64,000 nt of DNA from Sorex araneus (Eukaryota > Chordata > Mammalia > Eulipotyphla > Soricidae), in the NCBI RefSeq assembly GCF_027595985.1, contig NC_073307.1, positions 12,716,432 through 12,780,431 on the forward strand, given 5' to 3'. This document shows positions 1 through 11,030 of the stretch, one piece after another. Every line of letters begins with the position of its first letter. The stretch's first letter is position 1. The notes below the pieces were generated by a model. The model was not told the origin of the DNA. It was given only the letters and a program-made list of their open reading frames with translations, and did not search any database. The position numbers and the translations under genes were made by a program.

Positions 1-337
1 AGAATCAATTAAATGTTTATCTCCTAGCAGAAAGGATGCCCAATTAGGCTGTATTGAAAGGGTAGCTGTTCCCGATATCTTTCATCTTGGTCCTAATTAA
101 ATCATGCTTTTTTCTTCTCAAAGTGACAATAAATCATTTGACCTCTGCTGCAGAAGAGCTAAAGATACAACTGATTCTCAGAAAATGAATGAATGTGTCT
201 TTACCACCGCTGCTCCAAACATCCAGCTAGTTATTTCTGGTGTGATTATCAAGAACAGAAAAGTACTCAACCGAGAAAAAGCACTTCTTTCTTCTTCCAG
301 TGAGGTTTTTCCCTCTGTATTTAAAATCAGCTGGTTT

Positions 338-498
338 GGGGGCTGGAGAAATAGTACATGGGTGAAGGTGCTCGTTTTGCCTGCAGTTGACCCAATTTGA
401 TCCCTGGCATCCTAATATGTTCCCCTGAGCATTGCCAGGAGTGATCTGTGAGCACAGAATCAGGAGTAAGTCCCAAGTACTACAGTGTGTGGCCCCAG
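338..498 (+). mobile_element. SINE-A, old copy
   Basis: GGGGGCTGGAGAAATAGTA opens a tRNA-derived head. It is followed by the body phrases ATCCCTGGCATCC, CCCCTGAGCATTGCCAGGAG and GTGTGGCCCC. SINE-A is defined here by this order: tRNA-like head with A and B boxes, a TCCCATATGGTCCCC / CAGGAGTAA body, and a CCCAAAAAG plus A-rich tail. This copy is diverged and lacks a long A tail. Confidence 0.75.
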
Positions 499-530
499 TC
501 CTTCCTGGAAAATTACAATAATAATAATAA

Positions 531-780
531 TGTCACTGTCACTGTCATCCCGTTGTTCATCAATTTGTTTGAGCGGGCACCAGTAACAATTCTCGATTGT
601 GGAATTTATTGTTACTGTTTTTGGCATATCCAATACGCCACAGGTAGCTTGCCAGGCTCTGCCGTGCGGGCGAGATACTCTCGGTAGCTTGCCGGGCTCT
701 CTGAGAGGGGCAGAGGAATCGAACACAGGTCGGCCGCATGAAAGGCAAACGCCCTACCACTGTGCTATTGCTCCAGTCCA
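531..780 (-). mobile_element. SINE-B, near full length
   Basis: Reverse complement of the SINE-B body. From left to right it has the TGTCAC tail repeats, CATCCCGTTGTTCATC, GAGCGGGCACCAGTAAC, TTTTTGGCATATCCAATACG, two copies of the GGTAGCTTGCC motif, and the tRNA-like head ending GCTCCAG. SINE-B shares its head with SINE-A but ends in an RTE-LINE-like sequence and short tandem repeats. Confidence 0.92.
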
Positions 781-823
781 ATAACAACAACAACAACAAC
801 AACAACAATAATAATAATAATTG
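779..823. repeat. (AAC)n(AAT)n microsatellite
   Basis: Eight or so AAC units run into AAT units directly beyond the head end of the adjoining SINE-B. Confidence 0.9.
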
Positions 824-829
824 GATAAG

Positions 830-1480
830 TGTAACTTTGACTTTTTCTGTGTCAACAACACACTTTTGAGCAATGCCACGAGGTTTTTAATTTCTTTTTT
901 CAGAACCATGAGTTTGGGTTTTTTTTTTCCTTCAGAGGTTTGAAAATGGCTGGGTGTTTCCTGTGCATAATTTCTTTTAGAAAGTATTTTTAAATTTCCC
1001 AGAACAGCAGTGATATTCAACAGACTAGATGATACAGTGAGAAAAACGACAATTTCCTTGTGACACCCAAATTGACTGTCTTTCAGCAAGTGAAGCTTGA
1101 ATTCTAAACCCCCATTTCACATGTATAAAGCAACATTGTGTCCGCGGTGTCATTGGGAAGAAGCCCCACGGCGCCTAAGGGCTGGCTCTAAACCCTCAGC
1201 ATGCCCGACCATGACCGTAGCTAGAGGAAAAACTCCTGGCACCTGCAAAGCTCTTAAAGTCAGTTGTGGTTAACCTCATTTTCCCCTGCTCACATTGTGC
1301 AGCTTCTTGCCTCCTTTTGGACAAAGGCGATTTTGAAAGCTTTAATTACTGTGTTGAATAACTCAGCTCAGCTGCAAACAAGTCCCTGAAGGTGACCGCT
1401 GGGACACCAGTGCAGGAGAGAAGAGCAGGCTAAGGAACAAGAAACTGATGAACACAGCGGGACCGTCCTTCTTAGGCATA
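830..1480. other. No gene or recognised repeat
   Basis: Mixed-composition intergenic sequence with no long conserved frame. Nothing beyond poly-T runs is recognised. Confidence 0.6.
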
Positions 1481-1482
1481 AG

Positions 1483-1552
1483 AACTATAACAATAACAAG
1501 AATAATAAGAATAATAACAATAATAAGAATAATAACAATAGTAAGAATAAGA
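1483..1552. repeat. Degenerate (AAC/AAT/AAG)n triplet tract
   Basis: Interleaved AAC, AAT and AAG triplets without other bases, read as an imperfect trinucleotide microsatellite. The frame through it encodes only Ile/Val/Leu runs and is not a gene. Confidence 0.88.
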
Positions 1553-2075
1553 CTTTCTGCCCAGATGAGACCCCGCGTGGCCCACACAAACGGCTCCTCC
1601 ATTCTTGAACGCCCATGACCGTGGAGGTCCACTAACTACTTTCAGAAACCAGCGGCTTCTTGCAGAAATGCCTCTAGACTGTGAACTAAGCTATGGTCCC
1701 AAGCCGCCCTGGGAGGGGAAAGGCTTTTCTCTCCCAGCCTTTCCTTTCGGTGGCCTCGGCAGCCATGGCAGTATGGCAACTGCCATCTTTTAGAGCCCAC
1801 TAAACAGAGGTACGAGTTTGCAGTGTCGCAATTTCTGGCAGAAATTTCTCTGGGCTTAATTGCTAAAATACCAGAAATCCAAAGCCGCATGGCCGCAACA
1901 GCAGCCGTGCCACCTCATATGCTCTTCATTCTCAGCAACGGAAAACAAATTATCAAATGATGCCTTTTCGGCAGATCTGATTGTTGGGGGAAAATTCCAA
2001 ATAATAATAGTGAGTTTTCTGCTGAAATATTGAATGTAATCAAAGTAAAGAGAGAGTAAAGTGAAATCATCAGCC
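1553..2075. other. No gene or recognised repeat
   Basis: Intergenic sequence with short unsupported frames only. Confidence 0.6.
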
Positions 2076-2079
2076 ACAC

Positions 2080-2262
2080 AGGCTGGGGGTTAGGGGGAGC
2101 AAGGGAGGATGGGAGGTATACTGGGGTTCTTGGTAGTGGAACATGTGCACTGGTGAAGGGATGGGTGTTTGATCATTATATGACTGAGACTTAAACCTGA
2201 AAGCTTTGTAACTTTTCTCATGGTGATTCAATAAAAAATATTTTAAAAATTAAAAAAAATTA
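2080..2262 (+). mobile_element. L1-type 3' end fragment
   Basis: Matches the other L1-tail copies in this window (7890-8075, 57170-57318 and reverse copies). Shared phrases are TGGTGAAGGGATGGGTGTT, TATGACTGAGACTTAAACC and GGTGATTCAATAAAAAATAT, ending in A-rich DNA. It is a 5'-truncated LINE 3'UTR. Confidence 0.75.
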
Positions 2263-2275
2263 AAAAGAATAATAA

Positions 2276-2531
2276 GTGGTTGGAGTGATAGCACAACAGG
2301 TAGGGCGTTTTGTCTTGCATGCAGCTGACCCGGGTTCGATTCCTCCGCCCCTCTTGGAGAGCCCGGCAAGCTACCAAGAATATCTCGCCTGCATGTGGAG
2401 CCTGGCAAGCTACTTGTGGTGTATTCCATATGCCAAAAACAGTAACAAGTCTCACAATGGAGACGTTATATTACCAGTGCCCACTAGAGCAAATCGATGA
2501 GCAATGGGATGACAGTGATACAGTGATACAG
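2276..2531 (+). mobile_element. SINE-B, full length with target-site duplication
   Basis: The head GGAGTGATAGCACAACAGG and the B box GGGTTCGATTCC are followed by the SINE-B body and a CAGTGATACAGTGATACAG tail. AGAATAATAAG occurs at 2265-2275 and again at 2532-2542, an 11-bp target-site duplication. The target was itself A-rich L1 tail DNA. Confidence 0.93.
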
Positions 2532-2577
2532 AAGAATAATAAGAATAATAACAATAAGAAGAATAAGAATAAGAACG
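2532..2577. repeat. (AAT/AAG/AAC)n tract
   Basis: AAT, AAG and AAC triplets beginning in the downstream target duplication of the preceding SINE-B. Confidence 0.85.
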
Positions 2578-2589
2578 TAGGTTAGTTAT

Positions 2590-3110
2590 CCTGGATTTTA
2601 TTCAGGAAATTGGGTGCATGTCCCACACCTAACAGTTTGTGGGATTTCCCCCTAAATCTTTATGCTGTATATCATTGTTGTTTGCCAGGAAACAAAATTC
2701 TTTAAAAGCTCATCATGAACCAAGAATGTGGTTTCCTTGGGATTTCTACCTTTAGTGTTTCAAAGCGCTAGCTAGCTTCTCTTCCCGGAAGAAAAGAGTT
2801 TATCTTTAGAACAACTAAAGATAAGAAGGGTTAGTGGGCCAAGGATCAGAGGAAGAAACACATCAGGTATTATTTCAAAGGTTATTTCCTACAGATGTAG
2901 TGCTCTTTAGGAACTCCAGGTCTGAAAAAAGAGATTAAGCTCGGCCTGCCCTTCCCCGTCCCACCCTGCTCCTCTGACCCTCAGCACCCGAGCCTGCCAG
3001 GTCGGGTTGTGGAGAAGGGGCGTGGCCTAATGGTCAGGGGGTGCGGCCTAGGCAAAGGTGGGCGTGGCCTCTTTTCTGGCAGGCTCCGCTAACACGGCCA
3101 CAGATATTCT
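2590..3110. other. No gene recognised; short GGCGTGGCC repeats
   Basis: Mostly unremarkable sequence. Around 3019-3071 the phrase GGCGTGGCCT and its variant GTGCGGCCTA occur three times in about 50 bp, resembling GC/KLF boxes. No gene lies next to them. Confidence 0.5.
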
Positions 3111-3119
3111 CCTCAAAGC

Positions 3120-3475
3120 CATCAATATGTTGTTTCATCTCAATCTATGTCATGTTCAAGAGTAACATCCTAGCTATTCGTAAATAGTAGGGCAATAAAA
3201 CACAAGACTTCACATAAGGATTAAAGGAACATCTGAGTGGGAGGCCACATTCTAGAAGGGGAAAATAAAAAGGCAACCACCATTGACTGAGCCCATCCAG
3301 AATCCTTTTTCGCAACAAGAGGGAACAGGGATACTGATCTTCAAGGTCCTTCTTCCATACCACCACCACAACATGAAGAAACAGCGGAAATCCCCACCGC
3401 AAGCAGAGGAGTCCAGAAACCTCAATAGGCGTTTCTTGCAAACTTGAGCTCTCTGATAAAGAATTCAGAATTGAA
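3120..3475 (+). mobile_element. L1-type element: 5' leader and start of ORF1, interrupted
   Basis: ATG at 3373 opens MKKQRKSPPQAEESRNLNRR, a basic N-terminus like L1 ORF1 proteins. The frame decays into stops just before a later insertion at 3476. The same element resumes at 3617, so the flanks together are one L1 copy. Confidence 0.6.
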
Positions 3476-3616
3476 CTTGTTTTTCCCTCATACAATGTTC
3501 ACAAACACATCCCTCCACCAGTGCCTGTTCTAACATGTGTGAATCTGTATCTGTACCCTCATGGTGATTCACTAATTAAAGAATAAAATGAAAAAAAAGA
3601 AATTAAAACAGACAAA
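3476..3616 (+). mobile_element. Small L1-tail insertion with 5' inversion (twin-priming structure)
   Basis: The left half (3477-3545) is antisense L1 tail, with TTTTTCCCTCATACAATGTT and CCCTCCACCAGTGCC. The right half (3546-3616) is sense L1 tail, with CATGGTGATTCACTAATTAA and poly(A). AAAGAATTCAGAATTGAA flanks it on the left (about 3458-3475) and AAAGAATTCAGAGTTGAA on the right (3617-3634). This is the structure left by twin priming. Confidence 0.65.
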
Positions 3617-3870
3617 AAAAGAATTCAGAGTTGAAATCCTCAAGATGTTCAATGAACTCAATGGAAAAATTGACAACTTAAAGGAGGACCTGACAGAAGC
3701 AGTACAACAGACAGCCGAGAAAATACGGGGAGAAATGAGAGCAGAAAAAAAAAAAACCTACAAAAAGTAATGAAGGATTTGGTAGATGAAATAAAAAACT
3801 CTGTGGCTGCCCTGAAGAAAGAGATTAAAAAAACTGTTGAATAAAGGGTACAGAATAGTAGAGCTGCCTG
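3617..3870 (+). pseudogene. L1-like ORF1 coiled-coil fragment
   Basis: The translation contains FRVEILKMFNELNGKIDNLK and, a little further on, AEKIRGEMRAEKK. It is a charged heptad-like coiled coil of the sort found in the first half of L1 ORF1p. A stop at 3768 is followed, after a frame change, by more coiled coil to about 3843. No RNA-binding domain follows, so this is a dead fragment. Confidence 0.65.
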
Positions 3871-3879
3871 AGATTTGAT

Positions 3880-4640
3880 TGTAATGTGCGGAAGATCGCA
3901 GTAATAACCCTTCGTAAATGAGTGACCAGTGGGCCCTTACATTAGAATTTATTATCTTTTGGTCTCTGGAGCTCACCTGTCTGTCCCATGCTGGGCTTGG
4001 TCATGTGACTTGCTCTGGCCACTGGGGCCTTACCAACCTGAATCAGAGACTTGCAGAGCAATTCCGCTGCTGGGTTCTCTCTGTTAGCAGATACAGAAGC
4101 AGAGGTAGGTGATTGGAAGGTAGCGGGAAGGCAACCAACACACACAGCGCTCTGCTCCAGTGGACTGTTAGCTGATGACAGGAACAAAAGTGATCTCCGA
4201 AGACACCAGAGATGTCCCGATGTGCCTCTGTCCAAATGTTAATACCAATGATGAGCAAACAGGTGGGTGAAAATATGGTGGTGGGATGAAATTTATGAGC
4301 CCACTACACCATTCAACAGAAGCTGAGACATGTCAGAGAAGACAGAGAAGACAGATGTGATCGAAGAATTTTCTCAAAATGCTTGTTTCTCAATAAAGGA
4401 TTTGAGAATTCAATGAAATTCAACGAAAAATTCAATGAATTCAGTGAAATCTGACACAGGCACCGAGATCTGTCTGCAAGCAGGGACGTTCAAGAAAGCT
4501 TTCGCAGACAAGATGCAAGAGTAAGTGAGCGCTGATGACTTTCCCAGACTCTGATTTTCCTTCGGGCAGTTTTAATGTATTTTTCTTTATCTTAATCTTA
4601 AGGTTCCACTGAACATTCTTGTAGCCTTATTTGAAAATCC
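3880..4640. other. No gene recognised; minor TTCAATGAA repeats
   Basis: Intergenic sequence. At about 4403-4450 the motif TTCAATGAA and close variants recur four times in 50 bp. Confidence 0.55.
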
Positions 4641-4656
4641 TTTAATGACTAGAAAT

Positions 4657-4905
4657 CGCTGTATCACTGTCATCCCGTTGCTCATTGATTTGCTCGAGAG
4701 GACACCAGTAACGTCTCCACTGTGAGACTTGTTGTTACTGTTTTTTGCATATCCAATATGCCATGGGTAGTTTGCCAGGCTCTGCTGTGCAGGCGGGATA
4801 CTCTTGGTAGCTTGCCGGGCTCTCCGAGAGGGGCGGAGGAGTCAAACCTGAGTCGGCCGCGTGCAAGGCAAAACGCCTTACCGCTGTGCTATCTTGCTCC
4901 AGCCC
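4657..4905 (-). mobile_element. SINE-B, full length with target-site duplication
   Basis: Antisense SINE-B, reading from CACTGTCATCCCGTTGC through the two GGTAGCTTGCC/GGTAGTTTGCC motifs to GCTCCAGCCC. ATGACTAGAAAT at 4645-4656 is repeated at 4906-4917, a perfect 12-bp target-site duplication. Confidence 0.94.
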
Positions 4906-4950
4906 ATGACTAGAAATAGTGGGAAGAATTTGTAGTACTAAAAGCAACCA

Positions 4951-4960
4951 ACACACACAC

Positions 4961-5006
<46 letters not shown>
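4951..5006. repeat. (CA)n microsatellite
   Basis: CA dinucleotides, interrupted by two CATA units near the left end. Confidence 0.95.
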
Positions 5007-5009
<3 letters not shown>

Positions 5010-7055
5010 GCTTGCACTCTGGGAAGATGAGTTCTTAACTGGGTTATGATAAGAAACAAAGAGTAAAGGTCAATGATGGTTCTAGAAATTTGAATTGAGT
5101 CATTTTAAAAGCTGTAGACAATTGGGTGGGTCAAGGTCAGACAAGGCCTCTGCATCATTCTGCAGCTGTGTCCTTTTGTGACTGTCATTTTAGCTGGTTT
5201 CTGTTTCGCTGTCACTCCTGAAATAAAAAACAACGACGTCTTCATCTAAGTATATGCTCAGACATCAGATGCATTTTGCCTCTTTATATAGACGAATTAG
5301 CTAGAAGTTTCCTGCAAAGTCCATTTCTGATGAATAGCATTAGATGTTCATTATCTCATGAATAAAGGGAATGAAGGAAAAAAGGAAGCACCTGAAATCC
5401 TATGGAGATTCCTGATGTCAACATGTCGACATTTGTTTAAAGTTGGCTTGCTGAGCTACCCTGCTTTTAGCCTAATTTCATTATTTCAAAAACTGTCCAT
5501 TACTCACCCTTAATAGAAGAATGTTTTAAGGAAGAAGGTTCAGTATCTGAAAACTGCTGAATATCCAGTTGCTACTCTATGAGCAATGACAGAAAGAGGA
5601 CACCGAGTCCAATTCAAGCTTAGCTGGACCCTTCGCGATGAACTTCACTTAGTGCGGAAGCCCAAGTTACTAATATAGAGAAATAGAAACCTTACTGAGT
5701 AAGTTCTAGTTGGGTTTCTGCTCCATCAAGCTTGAAATAAATGGGGTATGATACAAACCAGCAGAGATTTTGACATTCTGTGCTTATAGAATGAAAATAA
5801 ACATAATCAACGTGTTTGCATTAGAAACTCAACTGTGTTCCCAATACTATCAATAAGACTGTTCTTCGGGGATAAAAATATCAGTGTCGACATATTAGAA
5901 TGGTCGGGGAGATGGCAAGAGACTCAAAGCCATTTTCTGTATTTAATCAACCATGAACATCTAGTTCTAGTTGCAAGTCTGAGTCTTGCAGACTCAGTGG
6001 AACACAGGATTGCCGTGGGGAGGAACAGAGGCTTCAGTTCTCATTAGAACTCCACGACCACTTTTGCCCAAGCTCAGAATCCAACCTGACCCTCCCCACA
6101 AACAGAGCCCTCCCATCCCCAGTGTGTATCGGCCAGGCACGCGGTCATCTCTTCACATGTCACGATGGGCCCTCCCAGTGGACAAAACACTCGGGTGAGG
6201 ACTGGTCCCAGGCCATGAAAAGCCTCTTCTTCTAACAAGATGCACAGATGTGTAACACTACTCGGAAAGGTAGCCAAAGAGTAGAAACGGGCTCTGTAGA
6301 GGCATTAGAGGAACGTTAGAGGAGCAGATCCCAGTAAGTGAGTTGAATTCTGGTTGCAGATCTTTGAGGCTAATCTTGGTTCTGGAGCAATAGTAGGTCC
6401 CTGACTTTGACATCCTCCCATCCCCACACATGGGTGTGTTTCTAGTGACATAAGCATTTCTTCAGAAACTGAGACATAAATGGAGAAGAGACATTTTCTC
6501 TAAGGCAGCGTTTTGAAACCACTGATCTATACTGTCCTACTACCTTAGTTATAGTTACCCATCTGTGGGCTGGTATGCAGGACAGAGGCTGGTCCACAGG
6601 TGTGCAAAGTCTCTGTTAACAGGAATGATTTCAACAACTCCTGCAGCTTCTGCAAAAACTAACCCGGGGTCTAGCCAGACCTCTTGTGACAAGGGTCTCT
6701 TGAACTACCAACCTGTAAAGTTCCCCACCCTCCGTGAATGTCGAGGGGAACAAGAAACGTAAAACCAGATGGTATCATGCAAAAGCCAACAAATGCCCAA
6801 CAGGTTTGAAGGTGAGGAAATGACAGGATGACTGATTCAGACCAGCACCACTTTCGGGAGAGAAGGGGTAAGAACTCAGACCAACAGATCAGCTCAGATC
6901 CAAAAAACTTATACGACCAGCAGAACTGACCAGTAATCTTGGAAATTACAGTTGAAACAATCAAGTTAAAATGGTAAAGACTGCTGAATGATTCTGGAAT
7001 CCTCAAGATCCCCCAGGAAATAGAGGTGCTGTTGATGCTAGGTTTGCCCCTGACT
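5010..7055. other. 2 kb without gene or clear repeat
   Basis: Balanced-composition intergenic DNA downstream of MAD2L1. Frames are short and show no family resemblance. No SINE is recognised, making this one of the longer SINE-free stretches in the left half. Confidence 0.6.
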
Positions 7056-7059
7056 CCTT

Positions 7060-7214
7060 TTATTTTGTTTTTGGAGTTTTTGGACCACATTCAGTGATGC
7101 TCAGGGGTTATCCCTTGCTCTGCACTCAGGAATCACTCCTAGCAGTGCTCAGGGGACTATATGGGATGTTGGGGATCGACAGGGTTAGTCATGTGCAAGC
7201 AAACATTTGACCTG
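7060..7214 (-). mobile_element. SINE-A, diverged copy
   Basis: Antisense body phrases GATGCTCAGGGGTTAT, CTCTGCACTCAGGAATCACT and GGGACTATATGGGATG, ending CTGTCACTCCAGTCC at the head. Confidence 0.88.
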
Positions 7215-7885
7215 CTCTACTGTCACTCCAGTCCCTTGATTCTATTTTAAAACCATGATCTTGCCCTTATGAAGGACGTTCCCACGTATAAAGGCAATTT
7301 CAACCCCTCCATGTCCACCATATCAGCAGCACACGTAGAGTTAGATTATTTATTTGTTCATTCTCTGCATAACCCAGAGAGGTACAAGATACATCACTGG
7401 AGTCCCTTAAATCAAGCAACATATAAAGTCAAATAACTCTGTTTTCCTTAAAAGAAGAATTTCTTCTTGCCTGGTAATATGGTTTAAGCAACAGAACTCA
7501 CAAATGTGAATTAGAGAAAACTGTATCATTTATTAGTGCTCCTGACCTCATTCCTAAAACCATGCAATCTCTTTCAAGATTGAATTCACATTCAGGGAGT
7601 GTATATCACATAGGTCAGAAATCCCTGCAGAGATAAGTTTTACTCAGTACATATGCATTCAATTTTATTGTAAATGTATTATTGAAGTCTGCTAGTACAG
7701 AAGTCATTACTGTCTATGAAAAGCTGTGGATTCTGTGAGATTTTGTGAGACTTTATTATATTTGGGTTTGAAAAAATTTAAATAAAAATCTGATTATTAT
7801 GCCATTGTGTCCAAACAGCAAGGCATTTTCACATGGGCAGAGAATTTTAAACAGAGAGCTCAGCTGTAGAAATAAAGAAGAATAG
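7215..7885. other. No gene or recognised repeat
   Basis: AT-rich intergenic DNA. Nothing specific is seen. Confidence 0.6.
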
Positions 7886-7889
7886 TGCC

Positions 7890-8075
7890 TGACATAGAGG
7901 CAGGTGGGGAGGGGGGAGGGGGCTGGGGTCATGATGGCTTGGTAGTAGGGAAACTGGGGACATTGGTGGTGGAAAATGTACACTGATGGAGAGGTGGGTG
8001 TCGAATCATTGTATGACTGAAACCCAATCACGAATAGCTTTGTGATGGTCTATCTTACAGTGATTCAATACATAA
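7890..8075 (+). mobile_element. L1-type 3' end fragment
   Basis: Contains GAGGTGGGTGTCGAATCATT, GTATGACTGAAACCCAATCA and TTACAGTGATTCAATACATA, parallel to the copy at 2080. It ends in purine-rich AAG/GAAAG sequence. Confidence 0.78.
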
Positions 8076-8079
8076 AAAG

Positions 8080-8545
8080 AAGAAGAAAGAAAGAAACAGA
8101 AATAAAAGAAGGGAAGGAGGGAGAAAAGATGGAGGGAAGCAGGCAGTGTGATTGTGGGTGTGGTCCTGGAACAATGTAGACATGAAAAGTGTAGCAGTAT
8201 TGTAAATTGCAGTGCCTCAATAAAACACATTATTTTTTAAAAAGAGGAAAGTGATTTTGCCATTTCTGTACAATGGAATATGCCTCTCCTCTTCTTGCTG
8301 CACTTAAAACCACTCGTCTCTTCCATCAAACACATGCCAATAGCTCACACCAGACCCTCGAAGCATCAAAGGGCAGATATAGAAAAGCAAGAGAATAAAA
8401 ATGGGGGCGATGTACAATCCCATCAATGATTCAGAACCTGTTTCCTTTGCCAGGTCCCAGGAGCTACTAGCCACCTCATTCTCTGATTACCATAAGGGAA
8501 GAAAGACTCTAGCCAGGCGGTCTTGAGGACAAAATTCATTTGCAA
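8080..8545. other. Purine-rich tract, then unremarkable sequence
   Basis: GAAAGAAAG-type purines run to about 8140 beyond the L1 tail. The rest shows no gene or repeat I can name. Confidence 0.5.
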
Positions 8546-8555
8546 ACTTTGCATA

Positions 8556-8740
8556 GAGTAGGAAAGATAGAACAGGGATTAAGGGTGAAGGGTTAATGTT
8601 AGCCATGCACACAGCCCTCCCAGATTCCATTCCAGCACCACATATGGTCTGCCAAGCATTGCCTTGAGCAAAGAACCAGGAATAAGACCTCACCATAGAG
8701 GGGTGTGACCCCTAAACCCAGTAAAATAAAATTTAAAAGA
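8556..8740 (+). mobile_element. SINE-A, heavily diverged copy
   Basis: AGCACCACATATGGTCTGCC, the partial body phrase AGAACCAGGAATAA and GTGTGACCCC keep the SINE-A order. The head is barely recognisable. Confidence 0.6.
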
Positions 8741-8744
8741 ATAA

Positions 8745-9640
8745 ATAATCATTGTCAAATTGTTCTTCATATTCTAAAGGCAATGCTTGTCTTGAGGGTG
8801 ATGACAATGTCAAGACTACATAAGTCATTCATGATAAAGCAGAACTGATTTTCTTTTCTTGACAGAATACATACCTAGCAGGAAACGTTTCAGGAGGATG
8901 GAATCCTCTGAAGGGACCCGAGATGCACAGAGTTGGGTATGGAAAGGAAAGGACGGAGTCCCATGGGGACAGCTGGCTGCCCTCCACCCTCAGGCCCAGT
9001 GTCTATCCTGGAGATGGACAAAGGTGGGGCAACTCTCTCATGTGAGCTGCATCTTTTATTTTTATCTTCCCTTCTTTGAAAGAACACACTTCATTTCAGT
9101 AAAATCCTAATGATGACTGGCCGTCCATGCATTTTATAACCACTATTTATGCAGCACTTTCTTTGCAAATATTCCAGTTACAAAGATTCTACTTGTTGAA
9201 TTCTCGTGAGGAAGTTCCAAAACCCAAGGCGCCGAGGAAACAAGGATGGGAGGTTTAGGAACTGGGAGTTCCATCCCCAATTCTGCCAATGGCATGATGG
9301 ATTTGTAATTCTCTACCACAGTCCACATGGAGCTGAGACTCTCTGTAACGTAAGACAGTTTATGGAAAGCTAACAGAAAGGTATTTATCTCTATATCGTA
9401 TTCTGCCACAATCAATGCGTTAAAATGTCCTTCTATTCTTCAGAGCACTTACAGGCACAGTTCTTCATGTCCTCAGTGAAGATTTTGAGAAGGATGCTTT
9501 GTGGCCTCAAACCTGATATTGCTAATCAAATCCAATAGCAACTCAAACTAGGGTAGGTTGAATTAGCTATGTTATCTTATGTTAAAATCAATCTATGTTT
9601 AAATTTTTTAATAATTCTATGTTAAAGAAATTTACTCATG
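8745..9640. other. No gene or recognised repeat
   Basis: Intergenic DNA with several short unsupported frames on both strands. Confidence 0.6.
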
Positions 9641-9643
9641 AAA

Positions 9644-9783
9644 CTGTGAGAGAAAGAAAAAGAGCAAGAGCATGTGAGTGAGAGAAAAGGGACAGAAAAG
9701 AGAGAGAAAAAAGAGAGAGAGAAGAGAGAGTGAGGGAGAGAGAGAGGGAGAGAGAGAGAGAGAGAGAGGGAGGGAGGGAGGGA
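9644..9783. repeat. (GA)n/(GGGA)n purine tract
   Basis: An almost uninterrupted purine strand: AGAAAGAAAAAG, then GAGA repeats, then GGGAGGGAGGGA. The Ser/Leu-rich frames on the other strand are artefacts of it. Confidence 0.92.
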
Positions 9784-9789
9784 AATGTT

Positions 9790-10475
9790 CTAGTGTTTTA
9801 GAGAGAATATGGGCTTCTCCAGAGTGGAAAAGGTCTATTCTTTGGTATCTCTGAAAAAACCTATAAACATACAAGATGGAATTGTGGGCTAGAAGAAAAT
9901 ATACTTTGAACAAGCTTCAGGAAAGTAAGACATGACAGTGATGACAGTGACAGGAAAGTAAGACAAGTCTCTGAATGTAGTATGTTATCCCTCAGTGAAA
10001 CGTGGTCTGCAGCTAGTCCCCCAAGCTTTCCTGTCCAGACTGAAGAGTCCAGAATCTTCCGGAGGTTCAAGATGAGCAGGAAACAGCAATTACTTTCACT
10101 CTCACCCAGGAAATCACTGGTATGAAATACGTCTGAGAATGCCATTTGTACCAATCACAGACTGGAGAGAAGAGGAAATGACACAGATAACCAGAACTTC
10201 CTCAAAAAAGATGCAAAATCCATACGTGAATGAAAGTATTATTTGCAAGCAGCTTGAGGGTATATTTAACAGGAAATTATTTGAGGAGAGCTCACCAATT
10301 TTGTCTGAGAAGATGGAGGTCAATTGTAGGCACTGCTTGGTCAAGGTTTGCATCCTTACAGTCTAGATTTAAAATATGCACACAAGTAAAATACCTTTGA
10401 AGGAATGCATACCCTTTTTGCTTACACTCAAAAGAGCTACAATTTTTTTAAAAATGAGAGGAATACATTTTGTTT
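9790..10475. other. No gene or recognised repeat
   Basis: Contains a direct TGACAGTGATGACAGTGACA stretch near 9933, resembling an isolated SINE-B tail. Otherwise featureless. Confidence 0.5.
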
Positions 10476-10481
10476 TATTTG

Positions 10482-10586
10482 GGGGACCTGCCTAGTGGTG
10501 TTTAAGGGTAACTCCTGGCTGGGCTTGGGGAACTATATGTGGTGCCAGGGATCCAATTTGGGCCAGCTGTATGCAAAAGAATTGCC
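10482..10586 (-). mobile_element. SINE-A fragment, interrupted by a younger SINE
   Basis: Degenerate antisense body (TAACTCCTGGCTGGGCTTGG, CTATATGTGGTGCCAGGGAT) running into the insertion point of the next element. Confidence 0.7.
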
Positions 10587-10591
10587 TTGCA

Positions 10592-10769
10592 TGGGGCTGG
10601 AGCGATAGCACAGCGGGTAGGGTGTTTGCCTTGCACGCGGCCAACCCGGGTTCTAATCCCAGCATCCCATATGGTCCCCTGAGCACCGCCAGGGGTAATT
10701 CCTGAGTGAAGAGCCAGGAGTAACCCCTGTGCATCGCCGGGTGTGACCCAAAAACCAAAAAAAAAAAAA
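10592..10769 (+). mobile_element. SINE-A, young full-length copy with 17-bp duplication
   Basis: A near-consensus copy from GGGGCTGGAGCGATAGCACA to GTGTGACCCAAAAACC plus poly(A). AAAAGAATTGCCTTGCA flanks it at 10575-10591 and 10770-10786. It was inserted into an older SINE-A. Confidence 0.97.
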
Positions 10770-10786
10770 AAAAGAATTGCCTTGCA

Positions 10787-11030
10787 CTGTTATCACTGTT
10801 ATCCCATTGCTCATCAATTTGCTTGAGCAGGCACTGGTAACGTCTCCATTGTGAGACTTGCAGTTACTGTTTTTGGCATATCGGATACGCCACGGGTAGC
10901 TTGCCAGGCTCTGCCATTCAGGTGAGATACTCTTGGTAGCTCGCCAGCTCTCTGAGAGGGACCGAGGAGTCCAACCCCGGTTCACCGCGTGCAAGGCAAA
11001 CTCCCTAACCACTGTGCTTCGCTCCAGCCC
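10787..11030 (-). mobile_element. SINE-B, full length
   Basis: Antisense SINE-B starting CTGTTATCACTGTTATCCC and ending GCTCCAGCCC. It directly abuts the downstream target duplication of the preceding SINE-A, forming a three-element cluster. Confidence 0.94.

Noticed and set aside
10592..10670. A/B-box tRNA-like sequences at many sites as tRNA genes
   Set aside because: They lack a full cloverleaf, run straight into the SINE body and are dispersed with target duplications, so they are SINE heads.
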